Shown piece after piece: positions 14,997-22,864 of a stretch of DNA of 64,000 nt. The notes beneath the pieces are model-generated. The model was given only the letters and a program-made list of their open reading frames with translations, had not been told where the DNA came from and did no database searches. Origin of the DNA: Thermus hydrothermalis (GTDB lineage: Bacteria; Deinococcota; Deinococci; Deinococcales; Thermaceae); NCBI RefSeq assembly GCF_022760925.1, contig NZ_JAKTNT010000012.1, positions 21,948 through 85,947 of the forward strand, read 5' to 3'. Position 1 is the stretch's first letter; every line of letters starts with the position of its first letter. The position numbers and the translations under genes were made by a program.

Positions 14997-15809
14997 ATGA
15001 ACGCAGAAGCAGAGGTGACCTTTTTAGATCTCCTCAAGGCATTGCGACGGAGTTGGTACTGGCTCTTGGGGGGCGGTTTGCTTCTTGGGGTGCTCGTGGG
15101 GTGGGGTAGTGTTCTATTGCCACCGCGTTATGTGAGCGAGATGGCGGTGCAAGTAGCCACAAAAAAGCCTCAAGAGGGGGTTTCCTTTTTAGTAGAACCC
15201 ATGCCTTTGGCGACGGAAGGGGTTTCCTTAGCTCTCCCGCGTCCGAGCCAGCTACCCTGGGGCGATTGGATTGGTGATACTTTAACTGAGGTTTTAAGCG
15301 AAAACCAAACGAAAGGGAAGTTTGATGCGGTGTATAGGAGTGGCGTACTGAGCCTGAGGGGTTTTGGTAGTACCCCCGAGGAGGCACAAAGAGAAGCCCA
15401 CGAGGTCTACGAAGTTATTGAGGGGGAACTGAGGAAACGGGTAGAGGCTTTTTGGCGAAGCTATCTTCGTGGAGAGGAGATGGTGCTTCGTCAGGGGTTA
15501 GGGGAGCTAAGGGAAGCGCTTCAAGCGCTTGCGCAGAAAAATCCCGATTCTTCCATCCCCCAGCACTTCCAAGCTACAGCGACCCTTATGGAGGTGCGCA
15601 TCCGCCAACTTGAAGCCTACCAGGAGGAAACGGCGTTGCATGGGTTGGTGGAGGAAACCTTGGCCTCGAGCCTAAGCCTTCTCCAGGCAGCGCAAATCCC
15701 AGAACACCCGCAAGAGCGGTATCCCTGGCGATATGGGGTGCTAGCCACCTTAACCTTTTGGTTATTTGGAAGTCTCTTGGTCTTTACCAGAGAGCTTTTG
15801 CGGGCCTGA
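14997..15809 (+). CDS. Wzz/YveK-like chain-length determinant protein
   Basis: 270 residues from ATG 14997 (a TTG at 14991 is in frame but less likely). An N-terminal membrane segment (about 20-40) with LLKALRRSWYWLLGGGLLLG and a C-terminal one (about 243-262) flank a periplasmic helical domain with coiled-coil character, the classic Wzz arrangement. These proteins set polysaccharide chain length. No attached or adjacent tyrosine kinase (Wzc/YwqD) and no Walker motifs are visible, so it is the kinase-free type. Composition is intermediate. It is the last gene of the locus; 154 bases without a convincing terminator separate it from the tRNA. Confidence 0.82.
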   Translation: MNAEAEVTFLDLLKALRRSWYWLLGGGLLLGVLVGWGSVLLPPRYVSEMAVQVATKKPQEGVSFLVEPMPLATEGVSLALPRPSQLPWGDWIGDTLTEVLSENQTKGKFDAVYRSGVLSLRGFGSTPEEAQREAHEVYEVIEGELRKRVEAFWRSYLRGEEMVLRQGLGELREALQALAQKNPDSSIPQHFQATATLMEVRIRQLEAYQEETALHGLVEETLASSLSLLQAAQIPEHPQERYPWRYGVLATLTFWLFGSLLVFTRELLRA

Positions 15810-15921
15810 GGTAGAGGAGGGTGAGATATCCGGGGGGGCTTATTTCTGCCTGGAAGGCTTTTTGGTGCGACACACATGGCCTTGTTTATGGGCAGGATGG
15901 GTCGCTTCCGGAAGAGGGGGT

Positions 15922-15950
15922 TTGACGGCAGGAGGGTTTTGCCCTACAAT
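15922..15950 (+). promoter_or_regulatory. Promoter of tRNA-Gln
   Basis: TTGACG (15922-15927) and TACAAT (15945-15950) are separated by exactly 17 bases and lie 13 bases before the tRNA. This is the best consensus sigma-A promoter in the window. Confidence 0.85.
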
Positions 15951-15963
15951 CCCCCTTGGACGC

Positions 15964-16037
15964 TGGGGCGTCGTCTAATGGCAGGACAGCGGACTTTGGA
16001 TCCGCCGGTCGTGGTTCGAGTCCACGCGCCCCAGCCA
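15964..16037 (+). tRNA. tRNA-Gln (anticodon TTG)
   Basis: The cloverleaf is complete: acceptor stem TGGGGCG/CGCCCCA, anticodon stem GCGGA/TCCGC with loop CTTTGGA (anticodon TTG at 15996-15998), and T stem CGTGG/CCACG with loop TTCGAGT. The CCA end is encoded (16035-16037). A run of seven T begins 3 bases after the CCA and probably ends transcription. The polysaccharide locus ends just upstream, but I found no second copy of the tRNA 3' end that would mark an integrated element. Confidence 0.97.
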
Positions 16038-16070
16038 AATTTTTTTCATAGATTTTTCGCACCTCTCCGG

Positions 16071-16076
16071 TAAACT
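16071..16076 (+). promoter_or_regulatory. -10 box (TAAACT) of the receiver-like gene
   Basis: TAAACT ends 6 bases before the GTG at 16083; a leaderless transcript is likely. The same hexamer recurs at 16461-16466, 7 bases before the PBP start. Confidence 0.5.
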
Positions 16077-16082
16077 GGCCCC

Positions 16083-16463
16083 GTGGCCACGGAGTACCCG
16101 GGACTGCTCCTATTAAGCCGCAACGAGGCGCTGCGCGCCTACGTGGAGCTTGTCCTCTCGGAATCAGGGCTCCCCCTACGTTACTTTGATTCGGCTAAGG
16201 AAGGGCTTTTTTGGCTTTTAGACCATACTCCCAAGGCCATCCTTTTAGATGAGGACTTGGACGTGGACCCCTTTGCTGTGGCGGCCCGTATCCGCCACGT
16301 TAGACGCCTTAAGGGCGTGCCCTTGGCTGTGCTCATTTCTCCGTCGGATAGGCTTCGTACCACGGCGGAAGTGGTTCGCGTGGCGCCTCTGGAGAAGCCC
16401 CTGAGCCGCGAGAAGCTTTTCCAGCTTGTGGGCGGTTCTCCCCAAGAAGGGGAGGTTGGGTAA
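16083..16463 (+). CDS. Stand-alone receiver-like (CheY-fold) protein
   Basis: 126 residues that follow the response-regulator receiver pattern: a beta strand LLLLSRNEALRAYVELVL, the phospho-acceptor region AILLDEDLDVDPFAVAARIR and the conserved C-terminal lysine in VAPLEKPLSREKLF. The acidic pair usually found after the first strand is missing (SRNE instead of DD), so phosphorylation may be impaired or absent. There is no output domain. The gene precedes the PBP gene, whose -10 box overlaps its stop, which suggests linked expression and possibly a role in cell-wall or division control (inference). The orphan histidine kinase at 19320 is the nearest possible partner. Confidence 0.7.
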   Translation: MATEYPGLLLLSRNEALRAYVELVLSESGLPLRYFDSAKEGLFWLLDHTPKAILLDEDLDVDPFAVAARIRHVRRLKGVPLAVLISPSDRLRTTAEVVRVAPLEKPLSREKLFQLVGGSPQEGEVG

Positions 16464-16473
16464 ACTGGTGGGC

Positions 16474-18600
16474 GTGCGGGTGTTCCGACTTCTTGCCGTG
16501 ACGTTCTTGGGGCTCTTGGTCGGGGCTGCCCTGGCCTTGGGCTATCTCGCCTATGGGTACACCCGCCATCTGCCCGACCTGTCCCAGTTTGAGCGCCTAC
16601 GCCTCACCGCCACCTCGGTCCTTTACGCCCGGGATGGCACGCCCATCGCCCAGATCGCCAGCGTGGAGGAGGGACGGGCCATCCACCGGAGCCTGGTGCG
16701 CCTCGAGGAAGTTTCCCCGGCGGCGGTGGCGGCCGTCGTTTTTTCCGAGGACCGCCGCTTTTTCCAGCACTACGGGGTGGACTTCGTACGCATGGTGGGC
16801 GCCCTTTGGGCCATCCTCCAAGGGGACCTGCAAGGGGGAAGCACCATCACCACCCAGGTCATCAAGAACACCCTCCTCAAGGAGCTGGCCCAGGCCCGTT
16901 CCCTGGAGCGCAAGTTCAAGGAGTGGGCCTTGGCCTTGGAGCTGGAGCGGCGCTACACCAAGGAAGAAATCTTGGAAATGTACCTGAACGTGATCCCCTG
17001 GGGCGGCAACGCCGTGGGGATCAAGGGGGCGGCGGAGGCCTACTTTGGCAAGGACCCGGCCGCCTTGACCCTGGCGGAGGGGCTTTACCTGGCCTCGCTC
17101 ATCCCCGCCCCTAACGCCCGCTATGCTGACCTTTCCGGGGTGCGCCAGCGCATGCGCCTTCTCCTGGACCAGATGGTGGCCGAGGGGTGGGTGAGCCCGG
17201 AGGTGGCCGAGGCCGCCTGGCGGGAACCCCTGGTGCCCAAGGGGTGGCGGGCCCGGTACGATGGCGAGGGGAACCTGCTGGAGGCCGAGCTCGTGGACCC
17301 CGAGGCCCGGCTCGTGCGCCAACTGGACTTCCGCATGGCCCCCCACTTCGTCTTGGAGGTGCGGCGCTTCCTCGAGGCCCGCTTCGGCCGGGAGAAGGTC
17401 TATGGGGAAGGGGGGCTTAAGGTCTACACCACCCTGGACCCCGCCATGCAGCGGGCGGCGGAACGGGCGGCTGCGGAGGCCCGCCTGCCCGAGGGGGCGG
17501 ACCTCGCCATCGTGGGCTTGGACCCGGAAACAGGGGAGGTCCTGGCCCTGGTGGGGGGGGTTAGGCGGGAGGGGGACGAGTACAACCGGGCCACCCGGGC
17601 CCTGCGGAACCCGGGAAGCGCCGTCAAGCCCTTCGTCTACGCCACCGCCTTTGAGGAGGGCTTTACCCAGGCCAGCTTGGTGCCCGACCGTCCCCTGGAG
17701 TTTCCCGACCCCAGCCAGCCTGGGGGGGTGTGGCGGCCCAAGAACTTCTCGGGGACCTTCCTCAACCGGGAGATCACCGTGCGCTACGCCCTGGACCTCT
17801 CCCTCAACCTCCCCGCCATCTACACCGCCAACGCCATCGGCGTGGAGAAGGTGGCGCGGAAGCTTTCCGAGGCGGGGTTTGCCGTGCGCTACCCCACCTT
17901 GGCCATCGCCATCGGCGGGGCCTCCATCACCCCCGTGGACCTGGCCGCCGCCTACGCCGCCTTCGCCAACGGGGGCTACCGGGTCACGCCCCTTTACGTC
18001 CTGAGGGTGGAGGACGCCCAGGGAAGGCTCCTCTACCAGGCTACCCCTGAGCGCCGGAGGCTCTTTAGCCCTGAGGCCGCCTACCAAGGGTGGGACCTCC
18101 TGAAGGGCTACGTGTACGACCTGGGGGAGAAGGGCCTGGCCAAGGGGGCCCGCATCCCGGGCCGGGTGGTGGGGGGTAAGACGGGCACCACCAACGAGGC
18201 CCGCGACCTCTGGTTCGCAGGGGTGACCCGGGGGCTTTCCGCCGTGGTCTGGGTGGGCCGGGACGACAACAAGCCCCTGCGCATGGGGGGGCGGGAGCCC
18301 TCTAGCTCCGTGGTCAACCCGCCCATCTGGCGGGCCTTCGTGGCGGAGGCCCTAAGGGGCCGCCCGGGGGGCGACTTTCCCCCGCCTTCCGGGCTCGTGG
18401 AGGCCCGGGTGGACCTGGTTTCGGGCCTGCCCTCGCCGGAGGGGGTAGCCATGTGGTTTCCCCAGGGCAAGGTGCCCCTTCCCCCGGCAGAACCCCCTTC
18501 CGAGACCGCCCCCGTGCTCCCCTCTGAACCCCAGGGCCAGACGCCACCGGAGGCCCCGCCCACCCCACCCTTGGAGGAGTCCCATGGAACCTCGCCCTGA
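16474..18600 (+). CDS. Class A penicillin-binding protein (PBP1A type)
   Basis: About 708 residues. One N-terminal membrane anchor (about 4-25), a GT51 glycosyltransferase domain with FSEDRRFFQHYGVD (Glu92) and GGSTITTQVIKN, then a transpeptidase domain with SxxK in NPGSAVKPF (Ser382), SLN in DLSLNLPA and KTGTT. The C-terminal 50 residues are a proline-rich tail. The enzyme polymerises and cross-links peptidoglycan in the periplasm. I prefer GTG 16474 because TAAACT (overlapping the upstream stop) lies 7 bases before it; GTG 16468, with GGGAGG upstream, is an alternative. It overlaps the methyltransferase gene by 17 bases. Confidence 0.95.
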   Translation: MRVFRLLAVTFLGLLVGAALALGYLAYGYTRHLPDLSQFERLRLTATSVLYARDGTPIAQIASVEEGRAIHRSLVRLEEVSPAAVAAVVFSEDRRFFQHYGVDFVRMVGALWAILQGDLQGGSTITTQVIKNTLLKELAQARSLERKFKEWALALELERRYTKEEILEMYLNVIPWGGNAVGIKGAAEAYFGKDPAALTLAEGLYLASLIPAPNARYADLSGVRQRMRLLLDQMVAEGWVSPEVAEAAWREPLVPKGWRARYDGEGNLLEAELVDPEARLVRQLDFRMAPHFVLEVRRFLEARFGREKVYGEGGLKVYTTLDPAMQRAAERAAAEARLPEGADLAIVGLDPETGEVLALVGGVRREGDEYNRATRALRNPGSAVKPFVYATAFEEGFTQASLVPDRPLEFPDPSQPGGVWRPKNFSGTFLNREITVRYALDLSLNLPAIYTANAIGVEKVARKLSEAGFAVRYPTLAIAIGGASITPVDLAAAYAAFANGGYRVTPLYVLRVEDAQGRLLYQATPERRRLFSPEAAYQGWDLLKGYVYDLGEKGLAKGARIPGRVVGGKTGTTNEARDLWFAGVTRGLSAVVWVGRDDNKPLRMGGREPSSSVVNPPIWRAFVAEALRGRPGGDFPPPSGLVEARVDLVSGLPSPEGVAMWFPQGKVPLPPAEPPSETAPVLPSEPQGQTPPEAPPTPPLEESHGTSP

Positions 18601-19327
18601 CCTGAGCCATATCCGCATCGTCTTGGTGGAGCCGCAGGAGCCCATGAACGTGGGGGCTGTAGCCCGGGCCATGCGCAACTTCGGCCTTTCCCGGCTTTAC
18701 GTGGTGAACCCCCATCCCCGGGTGGGGCCGCCCTGGGCCCGGGAGGCCTACTGGCTTGCGGTGCACGCCGAGGGGATTTTGGACGGGGCCGTGGTGACGG
18801 AAAACCTTTTGGAGGCCCTCGAGGGCACCCACTTCGTGGTGGCCACCACGGGCCGGCCCAGGGAGCTATACCCCGCCCCCGTGGTGCCCGCCTGGGAGGT
18901 GCCGCGCCACGCCCTCGCCGTGGAGGGGGAGGTGGCCTTGGTCTTCGGCCGGGAAACCTTCGGCCTCACCAACGAGGAGTTGGACCTGGCCCACCTGATC
19001 GGCACCATCCCCACCGCCCCCGAGCAACCCTCCTTGAACCTGGCCCAGGCGGTGGTGGTCTTCGCCTATGAGCTCTACAAGGGGGCGATAGGGTGGGAAG
19101 CGGGCGAAAAGGAAACGCTCGCCCCCACGGAGGCCCTGGAGGCCCTCTTCGCCGATCTCGGGCGGTACATCCTGGAGATCGGCTTCACCGACCCCCACCG
19201 CCACCCCTACGCCATGCGCCGCCTGCGCCGCATCCTGCATAAGGCCCGGCTTTCCCCGGGGGAGGTGCAGCTCTTAAGGGGGCTACTCCACCAAAGCCGT
19301 TACGCCATGGGGAAGAAGGATGGCTAG
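18584..19327 (+). CDS. SpoU-family RNA 2'-O-methyltransferase (TrmJ-like)
   Basis: 247 residues with the SPOUT knot motifs: IRIVLVEPQEPMNVGAVARA (motif 1), LVFGRETFGLTNEEL (motif 2) and PSLNLAQAVVVFAYEL (motif 3). These match the TrmJ/LasT group, which methylates the 2'-OH of tRNA position 32 using S-adenosylmethionine. The C-terminal helical extension (about 165-247) is typical of TrmJ. The start codon overlaps the PBP gene by 17 bases and the stop overlaps the kinase gene by 8, so the three are one transcript. The exact target nucleotide cannot be read from sequence. Confidence 0.88.
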   Translation: MEPRPDLSHIRIVLVEPQEPMNVGAVARAMRNFGLSRLYVVNPHPRVGPPWAREAYWLAVHAEGILDGAVVTENLLEALEGTHFVVATTGRPRELYPAPVVPAWEVPRHALAVEGEVALVFGRETFGLTNEELDLAHLIGTIPTAPEQPSLNLAQAVVVFAYELYKGAIGWEAGEKETLAPTEALEALFADLGRYILEIGFTDPHRHPYAMRRLRRILHKARLSPGEVQLLRGLLHQSRYAMGKKDG

Positions 19328-20867
19328 CCAAAGCCTCTACCGCCTCGTCCGCTTAGCCCAACGCCTCTTGCCGCCCCTCATCGCCTTGGTGGTGGTGGTC
19401 TTTGAGCTGGCCCTTTTCCCCTACCGGCACGTGGATGCCCTCCTTTGGCTCCGCCTGGGCTTTTACGGCCTGGTGGGGCCTTTGGTCACCTACGCCGTCT
19501 TGGAGTGGATCGCCCAGGAGGTCTTGGAGAAGCTCCGGGCGGAAAGGGCTTTGGAGGAGGCCAACCGCAGGCTTTTGGCGGCGGGGCGGGTCTTCCGGGA
19601 GGCCCTGGAGAGCGAGAACCTGGAGGAGGCTGTCCACCGCGTGGCCCGGGCCCTCCAGGAAACCCTGGGCTACCCCCTGGCCCTGGAGGTGGAGGGCGTG
19701 CGGGCGGGGGAGGAGTGTGGGGGGGTGAGGGTGGAGCTTCCCGGCCTCAGGGGGTACCTGGAGGCCTGTCCCCCCACCCCGGAGCGGGCCTTCCTGGAGG
19801 TGTTGGCCCACGAGGTGGGCGGGGCCTTGCAGGCGGTGGTGGCGCGAAGCCGTGACCTCCTCACCCTCTTTGAGGTGGACCAGGCCCTGAAGGCGGAGGC
19901 CAACCTGGACCGGCTTCTGGAGAACCTCTTGGAGCGCATCCAGGACTGGGCGGAGGCGGAGGGGGGCGGGGTGCTTCTTCTGGACGAGGAGGGGTTCTTG
20001 CTCCCCCGGGTGGTGCGCAACCTAGCCCTCCCCGCCCATCCCTTCCTCCCCGAGGGGGCTTGGAAGGGGGCCTTGGAGGGTCCGGTGTTCGTGGCCCCCG
20101 AGACCCTGGCCCTACCCCTGAAGGCCAGGGAGCCCGTGGGGGTCTTGGTGCTCAAGGGGAAAGGCCTTTCCCGGCGCATCCCCTTCCTTTCCTTCCTGGC
20201 CTCCCAGGTGGCCCTGGCGGTGCGGAACGCCCAGGCCTACCTGAGGGCCGAGGAGCTCGCCATCAACGAGGAGCGCACCCGGATCGCCCGGGAGATCCAC
20301 GACGGCCTGGCGCAAAGCCTGGCCTTCATGGCCCTGAAGCTGGACCTGGCGGAAAGGCTTTTGGACAAGGACCGGGAGGCCGCCCTAAAGGCGCTTTCCG
20401 AGGTGAAGGACACCTTGCGGAGCCAGATCCGGGAGGTGCGCCGGAGCATCTTCGCCCTCAGGCCCATTGACCTGGAGCGCTACGGCTTCCTGGAGTCCGT
20501 GCGCCGCTACGCCCAGGCCTTCGCCGAGCAGGCGGGGTTCCGGGTAAACCTTTCCTTGCCCGAGGCCGTGGGGCTATCCCAGGCGAGCGAGCTTGTGCTC
20601 TTCCGCGTCCTCCAGGAGGCCCTCACCAACGCCGCCAAGCACGCCAGGCCCACCCGGGTGGAGGTGGTCTTGGAGCCCTTGGGGGAAAGGGGGGCGAGGC
20701 TTGTCGTGCGGGACAACGGCCAAGGTTTCCAAAACCCCGAGGCCCAGGGCTTGGGAGGCTTTGGCCTCACCCAGATGCGGGAGCGGGTGGAGGCCCGGGG
20801 AGGGCGTTTCTGGGTGGCCTCGGCCCCGGGGAAGGGCACGGAGGTGGGGGCGGAGGTGCCCTACTAG
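19320..20867 (+). CDS. Orphan sensor histidine kinase (NarL-type HisKA_3)
   Basis: 515 residues. Two membrane segments (about 17-62), a short coiled coil, a GAF-like region (about 190-305) and the HisKA_3 domain with ERTRIAREIHDGLAQSLAFM, where His327 is the phosphorylation site. The HATPase_c domain follows with EALTNAAKHARP (N box), VVRDNGQGF and GLGGFGLTQMRERV (G boxes). No LuxR-type response regulator lies in the window, so the partner is elsewhere; the single-domain receiver at 16083 is an unlikely one because it lacks DNA-binding output. The signal is unknown. It overlaps the TrmJ-like gene by 8 bases. Confidence 0.9.
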   Translation: MASQSLYRLVRLAQRLLPPLIALVVVVFELALFPYRHVDALLWLRLGFYGLVGPLVTYAVLEWIAQEVLEKLRAERALEEANRRLLAAGRVFREALESENLEEAVHRVARALQETLGYPLALEVEGVRAGEECGGVRVELPGLRGYLEACPPTPERAFLEVLAHEVGGALQAVVARSRDLLTLFEVDQALKAEANLDRLLENLLERIQDWAEAEGGGVLLLDEEGFLLPRVVRNLALPAHPFLPEGAWKGALEGPVFVAPETLALPLKAREPVGVLVLKGKGLSRRIPFLSFLASQVALAVRNAQAYLRAEELAINEERTRIAREIHDGLAQSLAFMALKLDLAERLLDKDREAALKALSEVKDTLRSQIREVRRSIFALRPIDLERYGFLESVRRYAQAFAEQAGFRVNLSLPEAVGLSQASELVLFRVLQEALTNAAKHARPTRVEVVLEPLGERGARLVVRDNGQGFQNPEAQGLGGFGLTQMRERVEARGGRFWVASAPGKGTEVGAEVPY

Positions 20868-20874
20868 GGGCCCT

Positions 20875-21372
20875 ATGATGGAGGGTATGGAGCGCCCCAC
20901 GCGCGTGCTCTTTGTCTGCTTGGGCAACATCTGCCGAAGCCCATTGGCGGAAGGGGCTTTCCGCAAGCTCCTAAGGGAGCGGGGCCTCGAGGCCCACTTT
21001 GAGGTGGACTCCGCCGGCACCGGGGCTTGGCACGCGGGAGAGCCCATGGACCCCAGGGCCCGGCGGGTCTTGGAGGCGGAAGGGGCCTACTTCCCCCACG
21101 TGGCCCGGGCCATGACCCGGGAGGACGCCCTCTACTACGACCACATCCTGGTCATGGACCGAGAGAACCTGGCCGAGGTCCTAAGGCGCTTCCCCGAGGC
21201 CCGGGGCAAGGTGCGGCTCCTCCTGGACTACCTGGGCGGGGGCGAGGTGAAAGACCCCTACCACGGGGACTACCAGGACTGCCTCGAGGTCTACTGGACG
21301 GTGGAGGCCGCCTGTAGGGCCTTCCTGGAGGTCCATGGACCCAAGGGCGCTTCTCCGGCGGGCGGGGCTTGA
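20875..21372 (+). CDS. Low-molecular-weight protein-tyrosine-phosphatase family protein
   Basis: 165 residues from ATG 20875. The catalytic P-loop CLGNICRSPLAEG (Cys15, Arg21) is complete and the general-acid Asp sits in VKDPYHGDYQDC, as in the LMW-PTP family. It is followed with a 38-base overlap by a fructosamine-kinase-like gene. In several bacteria this pair is linked: some LMW-PTP homologues dephosphorylate ribulosamine 5-phosphates or phosphosugar adducts, feeding the kinase that repairs glycated proteins. That role is more likely here than control of exopolysaccharide tyrosine kinases, because no such kinase is present. In-frame ATGs at 20878 and 20887 are alternative starts. Confidence 0.92.
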   Translation: MMEGMERPTRVLFVCLGNICRSPLAEGAFRKLLRERGLEAHFEVDSAGTGAWHAGEPMDPRARRVLEAEGAYFPHVARAMTREDALYYDHILVMDRENLAEVLRRFPEARGKVRLLLDYLGGGEVKDPYHGDYQDCLEVYWTVEAACRAFLEVHGPKGASPAGGA

Positions 21373-22123
21373 GGCGGAAGGCCCCCTCCTTCCCCTCCAC
21401 GGGGGGGATATGGCCCGGGTGTGGCGGGTGGGGCCCTACGTGGTGAAGGTGGCGGAAGACCCCCCGCCGGGCCTTTTCCCCGCCGAGGCCAAAGGACTGG
21501 CCGAGCTCGGGAAAAGGGGGGTGAGGGTGCCCCGGGTGCTCCACGTGGCGGAGGAGGGCCTGGTGCTGGCGTACCTGGCCCCGGGGAAGGAGGACTGGGA
21601 GGGGCTTGCCGCCATGCTCGCCCGCTTGCACCGGCAGAAGGAGGCGGTGTACTGGGCCGAGCCCGGCTTTCTCGGCACCTTTCCCCTTCCCGGGCGCCGA
21701 GGGGGGGAGTGGATGGAGTTCTTCTTCCTGCGGTGCGTGGAGCCCCTTCTAAAGGCCACCTGGGAGCGCCTAGAGGGGCTTGGGCCCAAGGTGGAGGCCC
21801 TTTTCCGGGAACCCCTCCCCACGGAGGGCCCGGCTCCCCTCCACGGGGACCTCTGGCACGGGAACGTCCACTTCGCCCAAGGGGGGCCGGCCCTCCTGGA
21901 CCCCTCCTTCTTCGTGGGGGAGAGGGGGGTGGACCTGGCCATGATGCGGCTTTTCGGGGGCTTCCCTCCCGCCTTCTGGCGGGCCTATGAGGCCCTTTAC
22001 CCGGTACCCGAGGCGGTGGCCAGAGCCCTGCCCCGGTACCAGGTGTACTACCTCCTCGCCCACGTGCACTTCTTTGGCCGGGGCTACCTGGGGGCACTAT
22101 GGAAGGCGATTTCCGCCTCTTAG
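21335..22123 (+). CDS. Fructosamine/ribulosamine 3-kinase family protein
   Basis: 262 residues with the FN3K/aminoglycoside-phosphotransferase fold. Lys in YVVKVAE binds ATP, LHGDLWHGNVHF is the catalytic loop (Asp base, Asn metal ligand) and LLDPSFFVGERGVDLAMM carries the second metal-binding Asp. Bacterial members phosphorylate ribulosamines or erythrulosamines on proteins so that the sugar detaches spontaneously (deglycation). That is useful in a hot cytoplasm where glycation is fast (inference). It overlaps the phosphatase gene by 38 bases and the DUF4388 gene by 25, so translation is coupled. Confidence 0.9.
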   Translation: MDPRALLRRAGLEAEGPLLPLHGGDMARVWRVGPYVVKVAEDPPPGLFPAEAKGLAELGKRGVRVPRVLHVAEEGLVLAYLAPGKEDWEGLAAMLARLHRQKEAVYWAEPGFLGTFPLPGRRGGEWMEFFFLRCVEPLLKATWERLEGLGPKVEALFREPLPTEGPAPLHGDLWHGNVHFAQGGPALLDPSFFVGERGVDLAMMRLFGGFPPAFWRAYEALYPVPEAVARALPRYQVYYLLAHVHFFGRGYLGALWKAISAS

Positions 22124-22857
22124 GCCCCATTGACCTCCTGCAACTCCTGGCCCAGGGGGGCAGGACGGGGCTTTTCCAGGTGGAAACCCCGGGCGGGGTG
22201 GGGGAGGTCTACCTGGAGCGGGGCCGCCCCGTGCACGCCGCCTTCCTGGGCCGGGTGGGCCGGGAGGCCCTTTTGGAGGTCCTCGCCCTAAAGGAAGGGC
22301 GTTTCCGCTTCCACCTGGGGGGCAGGGCCCCCCTCACCACCCTTTCGGGGCCCTTGGAGGCCTACCTCCTCAAGGCCATCCGCACCCTGGACGAAAGGGT
22401 GGAGGTGGGTCCCTTTGACCTGGTCCGCCCCTCCACTCGGCTCGGGGCGGTGGGGGCCACCTTGGACCCGGTGGAGCTCGCCCTCCTCGAGGACCTGGGC
22501 CAGGGCAAGAGCCCCTTGGACCTCGTGGGGCCCTCTAGGCCCCTGGAGGAGGTGCTGAAGCGCCTCGGCCACCTGGCCCGGCTGCGCCTGGTGGAGGTTT
22601 CGCCCCGGGTACCCCGCACCGCCCGGCTCCAGGTAACCCTGGGAAAGCGGGGCGCCCAGGTGGATGCCCTCCTCCTCAAGGCCTGGCGGGCCCACTACGG
22701 GGGCTTTACCCGCGTGCGGGTCAAGGGGGCGAAGGAGGCGGTTTTGCCCGTGGAGGGAGCGGAAGGGCTTGGGGTGGAGCTAAGGCTTGCTCCCGAACTC
22801 CTCCTCTTCCACGGGCTCAAGGTGGGGGAAGAGGTCCTGGTCTGGCCCGAGGTATAG
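22099..22857 (+). CDS. DUF4388 (PatA-N-like) domain protein
   Basis: 252 residues. The first 90 residues, with LLGPIDLLQLLAQGGRTGLF, GEVYLERGRPVHA and ALLEVLALKEGRFRFH, match DUF4388, a domain often joined to receivers or found alone in gliding and signalling systems. The remainder has winged-helix-like segments (about 120-165) and a C-terminal domain of unknown type. It overlaps the kinase gene by 25 bases. Its last codons contain the -10 box (TATAGT) of psuG. A signalling or scaffold role is likely but not shown. Confidence 0.75.
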   Translation: MEGDFRLLGPIDLLQLLAQGGRTGLFQVETPGGVGEVYLERGRPVHAAFLGRVGREALLEVLALKEGRFRFHLGGRAPLTTLSGPLEAYLLKAIRTLDERVEVGPFDLVRPSTRLGAVGATLDPVELALLEDLGQGKSPLDLVGPSRPLEEVLKRLGHLARLRLVEVSPRVPRTARLQVTLGKRGAQVDALLLKAWRAHYGGFTRVRVKGAKEAVLPVEGAEGLGVELRLAPELLLFHGLKVGEEVLVWPEV

Positions 22858-22858
22858 T
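22853..22858 (+). promoter_or_regulatory. -10 box (TATAGT) of psuG, overlapping the preceding stop codon
   Basis: TATAGT includes the TAG stop of the DUF4388 gene and ends 6 bases before the ATG at 22865. This allows psuG and downstream genes to be transcribed without a leader, separately from the upstream operon. Confidence 0.55.
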
Positions 22859-22864
22859 GGCCCC

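Noticed and set aside
15964..16037. tRNA-Gln as integration site of the polysaccharide locus
   Set aside because: No integrase and no second copy of the tRNA 3' end were found; the AT-rich part ends 3 kb before the tRNA.
15876..16073. Open frame of 65 codons running through the tRNA
   Set aside because: It overlaps tRNA-Gln and its promoter, so it cannot be a real gene.
16597..18087. Minus-strand open frame of 496 codons opposite the PBP gene
   Set aside because: Antisense shadow caused by high third-position GC; composition dominated by Gly, His, Pro and Leu without motifs.
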